This document shows positions 7,763 to 13,935 of a stretch of DNA of 13,935 nucleotides, piece by piece. The DNA is from an uncultured Lachnospiraceae bacterium (lineage in GTDB: Bacteria > Bacillota > Clostridia > Lachnospirales > Lachnospiraceae), in NCBI GenBank assembly GCA_910585395.1, contig CAJUCK010000014.1, positions 1,258-15,192 on the forward strand, in the 5' to 3' direction. The stretch's first letter is position 1, and each line of letters starts with the position of its first letter. The notes beneath the pieces were generated by a model, which saw nothing but the letters and a program-made list of their open reading frames with translations, searched no databases and was not told where the DNA came from. Both the position numbers and the translations under genes were made by a program.

Positions 7763-7880
7763 AGGACCTGAGGGTTTATTTCAGGGTATAAGGTAATGTC
7801 CTAAGGAGAATCCCACTGTAGTTGAGATAAGACCTTAGGATCTTATTTCGGGGATATAAGGTAAAATGTCCTGAGGAAGA
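7763..7880 (+). repeat. Tandem imperfect repeat with four CCTNAGG motifs in the leader
   Basis: Two related units of about 47-50 bases (roughly 7763-7809 and 7830-7880) share TTATTTC(A/G)GGG, TATAAGGT and ATGTCCT(A/G)AGGA in the same order. Each unit has CCTNAGG at both ends: 7767-7773 (N=G), 7800-7806 (A), 7833-7839 (T) and 7870-7876 (G), spaced 33, 33 and 37 bases start to start. Because CCTNAGG is self-complementary, the arms can pair in alternative ways: arms 2 and 3 perfectly (7799-7806 with 7833-7840), arms 3 and 4 with one G-U. Unit 2 also has its own stem, ACCTTA (7832-7837) with TAAGGT (7857-7862). This occupies most of the gene-free stretch at 7607-7904. It matches no leader class that I recognise. 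Confidence 0.75.
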
Positions 7881-7904
7881 GTTTGACAGAAGGAAGGAAG
7901 TATT

Positions 7905-8558
7905 ATGGATTTTGCCCAAAAGTTTAATGAAGGCGTAAATAGTTGGGAAACTGTGATTTTTTTATACAATTCAGCCCTGAAAGAGGTAGGAACTAAGCTT
8001 GAAATTTTAAATGATGAATTTTGTCATATACATAATTATAATCCCATTGAATATATCAAATCCAGGATTAAGACACCAGAGAGCATAGTAAAAAAGTTAA
8101 AGAGAAATAATTATGAGAGTACCATTGATAATATGGTCAATCACGTAAATGATATTGCAGGAATTCGGCTGGTATGTTCTTTTACTTCTGATATATACCG
8201 GCTGGCAGAAATGATTGGAAGGCAGAATGACCTTACCGTTGTATCTGTGAAAGATTATATCAGACACCCCAAAGAGAGTGGATATAAGAGTTATCATATG
8301 CTGGTCACCGTGCCGATATTTTTGACGGACCGCGTGATTGACACGAAGGTGGAGATTCAGATCCGTACTATTGCCATGGATTTTTGGGCAAGCTTGGAGC
8401 ATAAAATTTATTATAAATTTGAAGGAGATGCGCCAGGGTATATCAGCAGGGATCTCCAGGAATGTGCAGGAATTGTCTCCATGCTGGATGCAAAGATGCT
8501 CTCGCTAAATGAAGCGATTCTCCAGGCAAAAGAAGAACAAGAGGAAGAACAGGGATGA
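7905..8558 (+). CDS. Small alarmone synthetase, GTP pyrophosphokinase (RelA/SpoT domain)
   Basis: A 217-residue, synthetase-only member of the RelA/SpoT family, like Bacillus YjbM/RelQ. It would transfer pyrophosphate from ATP to GTP or GDP to make (p)ppGpp in the cytoplasm. Motifs: the basic stretch IKSRIKTPESIVKKLKR (51-67) for ATP binding, DIAGIRLV (83-90) with the Mg-binding D83, KESGYKSYH (123-131) with the guanine-stacking Y127, VEIQIRT (149-155) with E150, and W161...EH (165-166). No HD hydrolase, TGS or ACT domain is present, so it cannot degrade the alarmone by the usual route. The C-terminal tail is Glu/Gln rich. GGAAGGAAG at 7892-7900 precedes the ATG. Its stop overlaps the next start (ATGA), so translation is coupled. 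It is the first gene of the five-gene operon behind the repeat leader. Confidence 0.93.
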   Translation: MDFAQKFNEGVNSWETVIFLYNSALKEVGTKLEILNDEFCHIHNYNPIEYIKSRIKTPESIVKKLKRNNYESTIDNMVNHVNDIAGIRLVCSFTSDIYRLAEMIGRQNDLTVVSVKDYIRHPKESGYKSYHMLVTVPIFLTDRVIDTKVEIQIRTIAMDFWASLEHKIYYKFEGDAPGYISRDLQECAGIVSMLDAKMLSLNEAILQAKEEQEEEQG

Positions 8559-9394
8559 TCAAGGTAAGCATTTTAACAGAAAATACAGTTTATAGGCGGG
8601 GATTTCTGGGGGAACATGGATTGTCCCTGTTGATTGAGACAGAAGAAAAACGATATCTGTTTGATACGGGGCAGAGCCGGGTGTTTCTCCATAATGCCCA
8701 GAAACTTCATTTGTCCATGGAGCATCTGGATGGTATTATATTAAGTCATGGGCACTATGACCATTGCGGTGGAATGGAGTATGTGGACAGTCTGGGTGAG
8801 GAAATACCTGTGTATGTTCAGCAGAAAGCCTTTGAAAAGAAATATGCCCAAAATCCTATAACAGGAGAATTGCGGTATATTGGCATGGAAAATGCAGAAG
8901 GATGGCAGGAGCGAAAGCAGATTTACAAGCTTTTGGAAAAATGCACCAGGATTAGCGAGGGAGTATATCTTCTGTCAGACATTCCCTATAGTACGGAATT
9001 TGAGCCAGTTTCCTGCGGGCTCTTAAGAGAAGCTTCTAAGGATCAGGGAGAAGAAGTGATAACTGACGCAATGTCAGACGAACAGCTTCTGGTGATAGAA
9101 GGAAGCAAGGGTCTGTCTGTGTTTGCTGGCTGCGCACATCCTGGAATTATAAACTGTATGCATTATGTACAGTCTGTGTTTCCTAAGACACATATTCACA
9201 GCCTTGTGGCAGGAATGCATTTAAAGGGCTGCAGCCAGGAACGGATTACGAAGACGATTCAGGCATTAAGGAATATGGAAATTGATATAGTAGTTCCGCT
9301 GCATTGTACTGGAATCCGTGTCATTGGACGGATGAAAGAGGCATTGGAAGAACGGTGTATTTTGGCAGAGGCGGGGAAACAGATAGAAATTTAA
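8555..9394 (+). CDS. MBL-fold metallo-hydrolase
   Basis: A 279-residue metallo-beta-lactamase-fold protein, probably cytoplasmic since no signal peptide is visible. The metal motif SHGHYDHCGG (64-73) supplies H65, H67, D69 and H70; AGCAHPGIIN (191-200) supplies H195 and PLHCTG (248-253) supplies H250. FDTG (36-39) is the upstream motif. The pattern resembles COG1237, the group often labelled 7,8-dihydropterin-6-yl-methyl-aminobenzene 5'-phosphate synthase-like, whose true reaction in Clostridia is unclear. It overlaps the alarmone synthetase stop by ATGA and lies 18 bases ahead of the O-antigen-ligase-type gene. Coupling to an alarmone synthetase raises the possibility of a phosphoester or nucleotide substrate, but that is inference only. 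Confidence 0.88.
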   Translation: MIKVSILTENTVYRRGFLGEHGLSLLIETEEKRYLFDTGQSRVFLHNAQKLHLSMEHLDGIILSHGHYDHCGGMEYVDSLGEEIPVYVQQKAFEKKYAQNPITGELRYIGMENAEGWQERKQIYKLLEKCTRISEGVYLLSDIPYSTEFEPVSCGLLREASKDQGEEVITDAMSDEQLLVIEGSKGLSVFAGCAHPGIINCMHYVQSVFPKTHIHSLVAGMHLKGCSQERITKTIQALRNMEIDIVVPLHCTGIRVIGRMKEALEERCILAEAGKQIEI

Positions 9395-9412
9395 ACACAT
9401 CTGGAGGATGAA

Positions 9413-11071
9413 ATGAAACAGAAAAAGAGTATGATGTATGTATTTATGGAAGGAACAGCAGCAGTATATGCAATTATGATGCTGGTTCTTTTTCCATTAT
9501 TTTATGCAAATAATTTTATTGATATTTCCACAGCGAAGCGTTCTTTTTTCCGAGTGAGCGCCATAGGAATGGTGCTGCTGATTATTGTTTTTGCAGGGAT
9601 GGGATGGCTGCAGACGTACAAGGAATCTGTGCAGCACAAAAGCAATAGCCGGAAGAAAAAAAGAAAACCAATGCCGAAACAGGAATCAATGACAAAGAAA
9701 GAGGCTGTTAAGAAATGGCTGTCAGAAATTTCTGTACCTGCGTGGTTTGCAGTGATTTTTGTGGCAGGGGTCTGTATTGCCACAATCTTTTCTGCAAATC
9801 CGCAGGAATCCTGGCAGGGCATGGAAGGCAGAAAACTGGGACTGCAGGTGTTCTTGCTCTGTGCAATTTCCTATGCACTGGTGGGAAAGTATTTAAAACC
9901 TGGAAAATGGCTGATATGGATTTTTTTTGCAGGAAATATCGTTGTCTGCGGGCTTGCTGTTTTGAATTTCTGGGCTGTGGATCCCTTAGGCATGTATAAG
10001 AATCTTATCAAAGAACAGCATAATATGTTTATCAGTACGATTGGAAATGTTAATGCCTGTTCCAGTTATTTCTGTATGATTATTCCGGCGGCTATGGCAG
10101 TTTATATGGTGGTGGAGACAAAGCTTTTGCGGGCTGCGTCAGCAGTTTTTCTGGTGTTGGGATTCTGGAGCTGTTATTGTACTGTGAGTGAGAGCTGGCT
10201 GCTGGGAGTAGGAACAGCATTTCTAGTACTGCTCTGGTTTGCAATGAGCGATAATGCACATATGCAGCGGTTTCTGGAAGTTTTTGGGCTGTTCTGGCTG
10301 GGAAGTCTGATGATGAAGATTTCCTGCCTGCTTGGCGCTGCTTCAGGTTCAGAAAGTATGATGTTTTTGAAATTTCAAACAGACAAACTGCAGAGAGAGA
10401 TTATATTAAATGGATATCTGCTGGCAGCAGAGGGTATACTGACAGCAGCAGGATGGATTTTTATAATAAGAAGAGAGAAGAAACAAAAAGAACTGCCCAG
10501 CCGCTTGCTGAGAATTTGTGTATTTGGCATTATCGGCGCTGCTGCAGGGCTTGGCATCGTTTTTCTTTTGGCAGCAAATCTAAAAGAGGGGCTTTGGGAA
10601 GGATCGTTTGCTTTTTTAAACAACCTGAAAATAAAGGATAATTTCGGGAGCAGCAGAGGATATATCTGGAAAATATCCTTGAAAGGCTGGGCAGGACTGC
10701 CATTGTGGGATAAGATTACCGGTTATGGACTTAACTGTTATAATATGTTTATTGAACGGTATGGCGGAGAAGGTGTGGCGTCTGCGTTTGGCGGTGCAAA
10801 GCTTGTGGATGCTCATAATGAACTCCTGCAGTTTATGACTACTACAGGCCTGCTGGCCACTGTTGGATATTTTGGACTTATTATCGGCACAGCAGTCAGG
10901 TCAGCAAAAAGATATGCTGAAAAACCGATTATGATGTTGGGAGCAGTAGTGATTGGAAGTTATCTGGCACAGGGACTTGTGAACAATCCCACAGCTTTTA
11001 TTACTCCATACCTGTTTCTGCTGCTGGGAATTATAAAGAGCCTGGAGAATTTAGAAAATGTCAAAGAGTAA
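9413..11071 (+). CDS. O-antigen ligase/polymerase-family membrane protein
   Basis: A 552-residue polytopic membrane protein with roughly a dozen hydrophobic segments, two near the N-terminus (about 16-34, 46-66) and then a basic loop (70-103) rich in Lys/Arg. The C-terminal half carries features of the O-antigen ligase/Wzy family: GNVNACSSYF (211-220), SRGYIWK with a conserved Arg (414-420), a large extracellular loop (about 388-470) and DAHNELLQF (466-474) with the family histidine. Such proteins transfer or polymerise lipid-linked glycans on the outer face of the membrane. As a Gram-positive host is likely, the substrate may be a capsule or teichoic-type polymer rather than O-antigen; no other glycan genes are nearby. 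GGAGG at 9402-9406 supports the start. The end overlaps the next gene by 14 bases. Confidence 0.82.
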   Translation: MKQKKSMMYVFMEGTAAVYAIMMLVLFPLFYANNFIDISTAKRSFFRVSAIGMVLLIIVFAGMGWLQTYKESVQHKSNSRKKKRKPMPKQESMTKKEAVKKWLSEISVPAWFAVIFVAGVCIATIFSANPQESWQGMEGRKLGLQVFLLCAISYALVGKYLKPGKWLIWIFFAGNIVVCGLAVLNFWAVDPLGMYKNLIKEQHNMFISTIGNVNACSSYFCMIIPAAMAVYMVVETKLLRAASAVFLVLGFWSCYCTVSESWLLGVGTAFLVLLWFAMSDNAHMQRFLEVFGLFWLGSLMMKISCLLGAASGSESMMFLKFQTDKLQREIILNGYLLAAEGILTAAGWIFIIRREKKQKELPSRLLRICVFGIIGAAAGLGIVFLLAANLKEGLWEGSFAFLNNLKIKDNFGSSRGYIWKISLKGWAGLPLWDKITGYGLNCYNMFIERYGGEGVASAFGGAKLVDAHNELLQFMTTTGLLATVGYFGLIIGTAVRSAKRYAEKPIMMLGAVVIGSYLAQGLVNNPTAFITPYLFLLLGIIKSLENLENVKE

Positions 11072-11837
11072 GTTGATTTTGGATCTTGCAGTATCTATGG
11101 GGGAAGAACTTCTGAAAAATGGAGCGGAAATCTACCGGGTGCAGGAAACAGTTGAACATGTGATGGAGGCATACGGAGCAGAAGAGTATAACGTTTTTGT
11201 GCTGACAAATGGTATTTTTGCCACCATTCATGAAAATCGTGAGGATGCTGGGAGCATAGTGAGAAATGTGCCCATTGGTTCAGTAAATCTCAAAAAAATA
11301 GCCGTTATCAATCAGATATCCAGAGAGATTTGCCAAGGTTCCTGCAGCATTCAGGAGGCAAAGAAGCGGTTGGAACAGTGCAGAAAAACTTCTGTTATGC
11401 CCAAGAGGGCTTTAATTCCTGCCTGTGGCATAGGAAGTGCAGGTTTTTGCTATCTCTTAGGAGGCCATCCTTTTGACAGCTTGTTTTCTTTCTTTCTGGG
11501 AATGCTCCTGCAGTGGTTTTTGCTTGTAGCAGAAGAAAGGCATGTTTCAAAATTTCTTACGGACATTTTGGGAAGCGCTATGGTGACGATTTTAGGATTG
11601 GTGCTCTATGTCCTTGGATTAAATATTCAGTTTGACCGTGTGATTATAGGCGGAATTATTCTTCTGATGCCAGGGGTGGCTCTGGTGACCGCCATCAGGG
11701 ATTTGTTTAACGGTGATTATTTGTCAGGCGGTATACGCCTGATGGATGCTTTGCTCACTGGAATGTGCATTGCCATTGGAGTTGGCGCTGCCATCAAGAC
11801 ATTTCAATTGCTGGGAGGAGGAACGCTGCCGTTATGA
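11058..11837 (+). CDS. Threonine/serine exporter ThrE family, N-terminal-type subunit (YjjP-like)
   Basis: A 259-residue protein matching the N-terminal half of ThrE (PF06738), as in YjjP. A soluble cytoplasmic region (1-112), including NGAEIYRVQETV (21-32) and NVFVLTNGIFATI (45-57), is followed by about five membrane segments (about 116-135, 138-157, 167-188, 194-212, 228-248). The family signature LMPGVALVTAIRDLFNGDY lies at 203-221. It is expected to form an exporter for threonine, serine or small dicarboxylates together with the next gene. It starts inside the end of the O-antigen-ligase-type gene (14-base overlap), with GGAG at 11044-11047, and its stop overlaps the following ATG. Family assignment is strong; the substrate is inferred. 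Confidence 0.92.
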   Translation: MSKSKLILDLAVSMGEELLKNGAEIYRVQETVEHVMEAYGAEEYNVFVLTNGIFATIHENREDAGSIVRNVPIGSVNLKKIAVINQISREICQGSCSIQEAKKRLEQCRKTSVMPKRALIPACGIGSAGFCYLLGGHPFDSLFSFFLGMLLQWFLLVAEERHVSKFLTDILGSAMVTILGLVLYVLGLNIQFDRVIIGGIILLMPGVALVTAIRDLFNGDYLSGGIRLMDALLTGMCIAIGVGAAIKTFQLLGGGTLPL

Positions 11838-12337
11838 TAGTTGAGATAATCGTTGCAATGATTTCTGTTCTTGCTTTCGGGGTGTCGTTTCATATACCTA
11901 AATCGGAATATTTGTACTGTGCGCTTAATGGCGGCATTGGCTGGGCGGTGTACCGGATCAGCTTAAATTGTGGCTTTGGCCCGACAGCTTCTGCCCTGTG
12001 GGCAGCCTTGGTTTTGACATTAGCTGCAAGAGTGTTGTCAGCAGTTCGGAAAATGCCCAGCACAGTATTTCTCATTGCGGGAATTTTCAGCCTCGTGCCT
12101 GGCTCTGGAATTTATTATACCTCTTATTATATTATTATGAATGAATTATCCCGCGGTTCTGCCAAAGGAATCGAGACATTTAAGGTTGCAGGAGCAATTG
12201 TGCTTGGGATTATCTTTGGTTTGGCGCTGCCTCAGAATTGGTTTAATTATTTAGGCAGAATTACAGAGAAGGGACAAAAAGGCAGGAGAAAGATAAGACC
12301 TGACGTACAGGAGAAAGAAAATTTCTCTGATGACTGA
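11834..12337 (+). CDS. Threonine/serine exporter ThrE family, C-terminal-type subunit (YjjB-like)
   Basis: A 167-residue membrane protein matching the second ThrE domain (PF12821), as in YjjB. Four to five hydrophobic segments (about 3-19, 27-45, 50-70, 78-101, 115-133) end in a charged cytoplasmic tail (about 144-167). Visible family features are LNGGIGWAVY (31-40) and LVPGSGIYYTSY (87-98). The start at 11834 forms an ATGA overlap with the preceding stop, with AGGAGG at 11816-11821 about 12 bases upstream. The frame stays open upstream to an ATG at 11765, but that would overlap 70 bases of the partner and add residues unlike the family. In actinobacteria the two halves are one polypeptide; here they are split. 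It is the last gene before a strong terminator. Confidence 0.9.
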   Translation: MIVEIIVAMISVLAFGVSFHIPKSEYLYCALNGGIGWAVYRISLNCGFGPTASALWAALVLTLAARVLSAVRKMPSTVFLIAGIFSLVPGSGIYYTSYYIIMNELSRGSAKGIETFKVAGAIVLGIIFGLALPQNWFNYLGRITEKGQKGRRKIRPDVQEKENFSDD

Positions 12338-12360
12338 AATCATGTATACAGAAATGTGAA

Positions 12361-12407
12361 AAGCCCTGAAATCTTTATAAACGAAAGATTTTGGGCTTAT
12401 TTTTTTA
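12361..12407 (+). terminator. Intrinsic terminator of the five-gene operon
   Basis: AAGCCC (12361-12366) pairs with GGGCTT (12393-12398), and AAATCTTT (12369-12376) with AAAGATTT (12384-12391), a 14-bp stem with a small internal bulge and a 7-base loop. A run of T bases (12400-12406) follows. It lies 23 bases past the last ThrE stop. Confidence 0.93.
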
Positions 12408-12414
12408 TCTAAAG

Positions 12415-12462
12415 TGTGCACCCGCAAAAGGTGAGAAGCATTAATAATTATGCGGATGCACA
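12415..12462. repeat. Imperfect inverted repeat in the convergent intergenic region
   Basis: TGTGCA-C-CCGC (12415-12425) is complementary to GCGG-A-TGCACA (12452-12462) apart from one central mismatch, with 26 AT-rich bases between. It sits between convergent genes and has no U-tract on either side, so it is not a standard terminator. Role unknown. Confidence 0.45.
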
Positions 12463-12525
12463 GAAATGAAATAGATGCTTTTAAGGTTGTTAAAAAGAGG
12501 CGTTATACAGCGCTGCTTTGATCTG

Positions 12526-13836
12526 CTATTTCTCGCATTTCCAGAAAAAAGCGCTGTGGGCGGGAAGTTCACTTCCGCCGCCGAAGTCATGGTCTTTTCC
12601 TGTGACTAAGTCAACAGCCATACCGCATCCGGCGTCAAAATGTGCAGTGTATGGTTCATTGTCGGCATTGATGGCAACCAGAACACGTTCCTTTTCGCTT
12701 TTGCGCTCAAATATACACTGTTTATTGGTGAGTACCACAGAGCGGAATTCACCATAGTTTAAAGCTTCAGAAGATTTCTTTGCAGCAGTAAGTTTGGAAA
12801 TCCACTCTGTCAGCTCTGTCCATTCCGGTGTTTCAAAACTGGGACGCAGAGACGGATCACCGTTTGATTTGTCACCTTTTACTCCCCATTCACTGCCATA
12901 GTAAACACAGGGAATGCCTGGCATGCCGAAGCAGAGAGCGTAAATCAGAGGAAGATGTTCGGGAGTGCCAAGAATAGAAGCAATTCGGGAAACGTCATGA
13001 TTATCTACGAAACTCAATAAATGTTTTCCGCGGTAAAGAGTCCAGTTTTCCGGGCCGAATTGCCGCAGCAGTGAGTGGATGATCTCGAACATATTCATAG
13101 AATTGAAGCTGGAATGCAGTCCCTTATAGCACTCATAATTAGTGGCAGAGTGCAGCATACTGTCGTTCATTAGCTGGTTATAGTCTCCGTGCAGCATTTC
13201 TCCTACCAGGAAGAAATCTTCTTTGAGACTGTCGCAGTGGCTGCGCAGCCGACGCACAAAATCGTGGTCCAGACAATATGCAACATCCAGTCTTAAACCG
13301 TCAATATTCCAGTTGTTTACCCAGAAAGAGACACTTTCCAGAAGATACTGAATGACTTCTTCATTGCGCAGATTTAATTTTACCAGGTCATAATTGCCTT
13401 CCCAGCCCTCATACCAAAGACCATCATTGTAAGCAGAATTTCCATTGAAATCAATATGAAACCAGTCACGGTAACGGGATTGTCCGCGGTTCTGCAATAC
13501 ATCCTGAAAGGCGAAGAAACCTCTGCCGGCATGATTGAAAACACCGTCTAAAACAACACGGATACCTGCTTCATGCAGCGCGTCGCAGACGTCTTTAAAA
13601 TCATCGTTGTCACCCAGGCGTACATCGATTTTCCGGTAGTCTCTGGCATTATAGCCATGTGTATCGGACTCAAACAATGGAGAAAAGTAGACAGCGTTCA
13701 CACCCAGCTTTTCTAAATGTGGAATCCAATCTTTCACCTTGGTGATACGTTTTGCGGGAATTCCATCATTTTCAAAAGGTGCACCACAGAATCCCAGAGG
13801 ATAAATTTGATAAAAAACACTTTCGTAAGCCCACAT
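12526..13836 (-). CDS. Alpha-amylase family glycoside hydrolase (GH13)
   Basis: A 436-residue GH13 enzyme, probably a cytoplasmic maltodextrin-degrading or maltogenic amylase, since no signal peptide or N-terminal carbohydrate-binding domain is present. The TIM barrel shows all conserved regions: VVLDGVFNH (94-102), GLRLDVAY (180-187) with nucleophile D184, FLVGEML (209-215) with acid/base E213, and FVDNHD (276-281) with transition-state D278. A short beta-sandwich C-terminal domain begins near 360. Residues MWAYESVFYQIYPLGF open the protein as in related clostridial enzymes, supporting the ATG at 13836, with AAAGGA about 11 bases upstream. An in-frame ATG at 13920 would add 28 residues with no resemblance to the family and would run through inverted repeats. 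The gene is convergent to the ThrE operon. Substrate preference (cyclodextrin, pullulan or maltodextrin) is not resolvable here. Confidence 0.93.
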   Translation of the reverse strand: MWAYESVFYQIYPLGFCGAPFENDGIPAKRITKVKDWIPHLEKLGVNAVYFSPLFESDTHGYNARDYRKIDVRLGDNDDFKDVCDALHEAGIRVVLDGVFNHAGRGFFAFQDVLQNRGQSRYRDWFHIDFNGNSAYNDGLWYEGWEGNYDLVKLNLRNEEVIQYLLESVSFWVNNWNIDGLRLDVAYCLDHDFVRRLRSHCDSLKEDFFLVGEMLHGDYNQLMNDSMLHSATNYECYKGLHSSFNSMNMFEIIHSLLRQFGPENWTLYRGKHLLSFVDNHDVSRIASILGTPEHLPLIYALCFGMPGIPCVYYGSEWGVKGDKSNGDPSLRPSFETPEWTELTEWISKLTAAKKSSEALNYGEFRSVVLTNKQCIFERKSEKERVLVAINADNEPYTAHFDAGCGMAVDLVTGKDHDFGGGSELPAHSAFFWKCEK

Positions 13837-13868
13837 AGTTAAGTAAATCCTTTCTATTGCATTAAGCA

Positions 13869-13903
13869 AATTTCTGAATGAAACACTGTATTCTTCAGAA
13901 ATT
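13869..13903. promoter_or_regulatory. Perfect 10-bp inverted repeat upstream of the amylase gene
   Basis: AATTTCTGAA (13869-13878) and TTCAGAAATT (13894-13903) are exact reverse complements separated by 15 bases, 33 bases ahead of the amylase start. It could be an operator for a sugar-responsive regulator or a hairpin in the mRNA leader. Confidence 0.55.
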
Positions 13904-13912
13904 GTCCATATA

Positions 13913-13935
13913 TCCGGCATGTAATCGCTGCCGGA
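13913..13935. promoter_or_regulatory. cre-like site within an inverted repeat at the window edge
   Basis: Bases 13920-13933 agree with the CcpA catabolite-response consensus TGWAANCGNTNWCA at 9 of 11 constrained positions. The same segment lies inside a perfect inverted repeat, TCCGGCA (13913-13919) and TGCCGGA (13929-13935). Either could regulate the amylase gene starting at 13836. The repeat reaches the window end, so its full extent is unknown. Confidence 0.4.

Noticed and set aside
7767..7876. Regular spacing of CCTNAGG motifs as a CRISPR-like array
   Set aside because: The repeated core is only 7 bases, the intervening sequences are related to each other rather than unique, and no cas genes are near. 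A diverged tandem leader repeat explains it better.
7738..7904. T-box or other known riboswitch ahead of the alarmone synthetase
   Set aside because: No T-box AGGGTGGNACCGCG motif, no terminator with a U-tract before the gene and no recognisable conserved core of a known class.
11765..11833. Upstream extension of the second ThrE gene
   Set aside because: It would be read from within the partner gene's membrane region in another frame and gives a His/Trp/Arg-rich peptide unlike a ThrE N-terminus; the ATGA overlap at 11834 is more plausible.
13837..13920. 28-residue N-terminal extension of the amylase
   Set aside because: The extension reads through two inverted repeats, has no family similarity and lacks a visible ribosome binding site. 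MWAYESVFYQ is the usual opening.

Overview
This window looks like chromosomal DNA from a Lachnospiraceae-type Clostridium (Blautia, Dorea or Ruminococcus relatives). That is inferred from moderate G+C, strong AGGAGG ribosome binding sites, close gene packing, a CIRCE-controlled clpB, a MDLFDYMRE-type RarA, a type Ic aspartate aminotransferase and a GH13 amylase. The genus is not settled by the sequence alone. No mobile element, tRNA, rRNA or CRISPR array is visible.

Layout. Bases 53-946 encode a sensor histidine kinase, noticeably more AT-rich than what follows. Its response regulator is presumably upstream of the window. Next is a heat-shock unit: a CIRCE operator overlapping a -35 box (1004-1046), a structured leader of about 130 nt, clpB (1179-3764) and a probable intrinsic terminator. 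A membrane-anchored polysaccharide deacetylase (3931-4755) and rarA (4819-6147) follow, probably co-transcribed. A class Ic aspartate aminotransferase (6320-7606) has its own promoter and a very clear terminator (7635-7679).

Bases 7680-7904 hold an extended -10 promoter and an unusual leader with two diverged direct repeats carrying four evenly spaced CCTNAGG motifs. The leader heads a tight five-gene operon (7905-12337): a synthetase-only small alarmone synthetase, an MBL-fold hydrolase, an O-antigen-ligase/polymerase-type membrane protein and the two halves of a split ThrE threonine/serine exporter. Adjacent genes overlap or lie within 20 bases. A strong terminator (12361-12407) closes the operon.

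On the minus strand, convergent to the operon, is a cytoplasmic GH13 alpha-amylase family enzyme (13836-12526). Its upstream region carries a perfect 10-bp inverted repeat and a cre-like sequence.

How the genes fit together: most are core functions (protein disaggregation, cell-wall modification, replication-fork maintenance, amino-acid metabolism, alarmone signalling, maltodextrin use). The most unusual part is the repeat-rich leader ahead of the alarmone synthetase operon, where alternative RNA pairings could couple starvation signalling to amino-acid export and surface-glycan assembly. That role is inference; the repeats and complementarity are directly visible.
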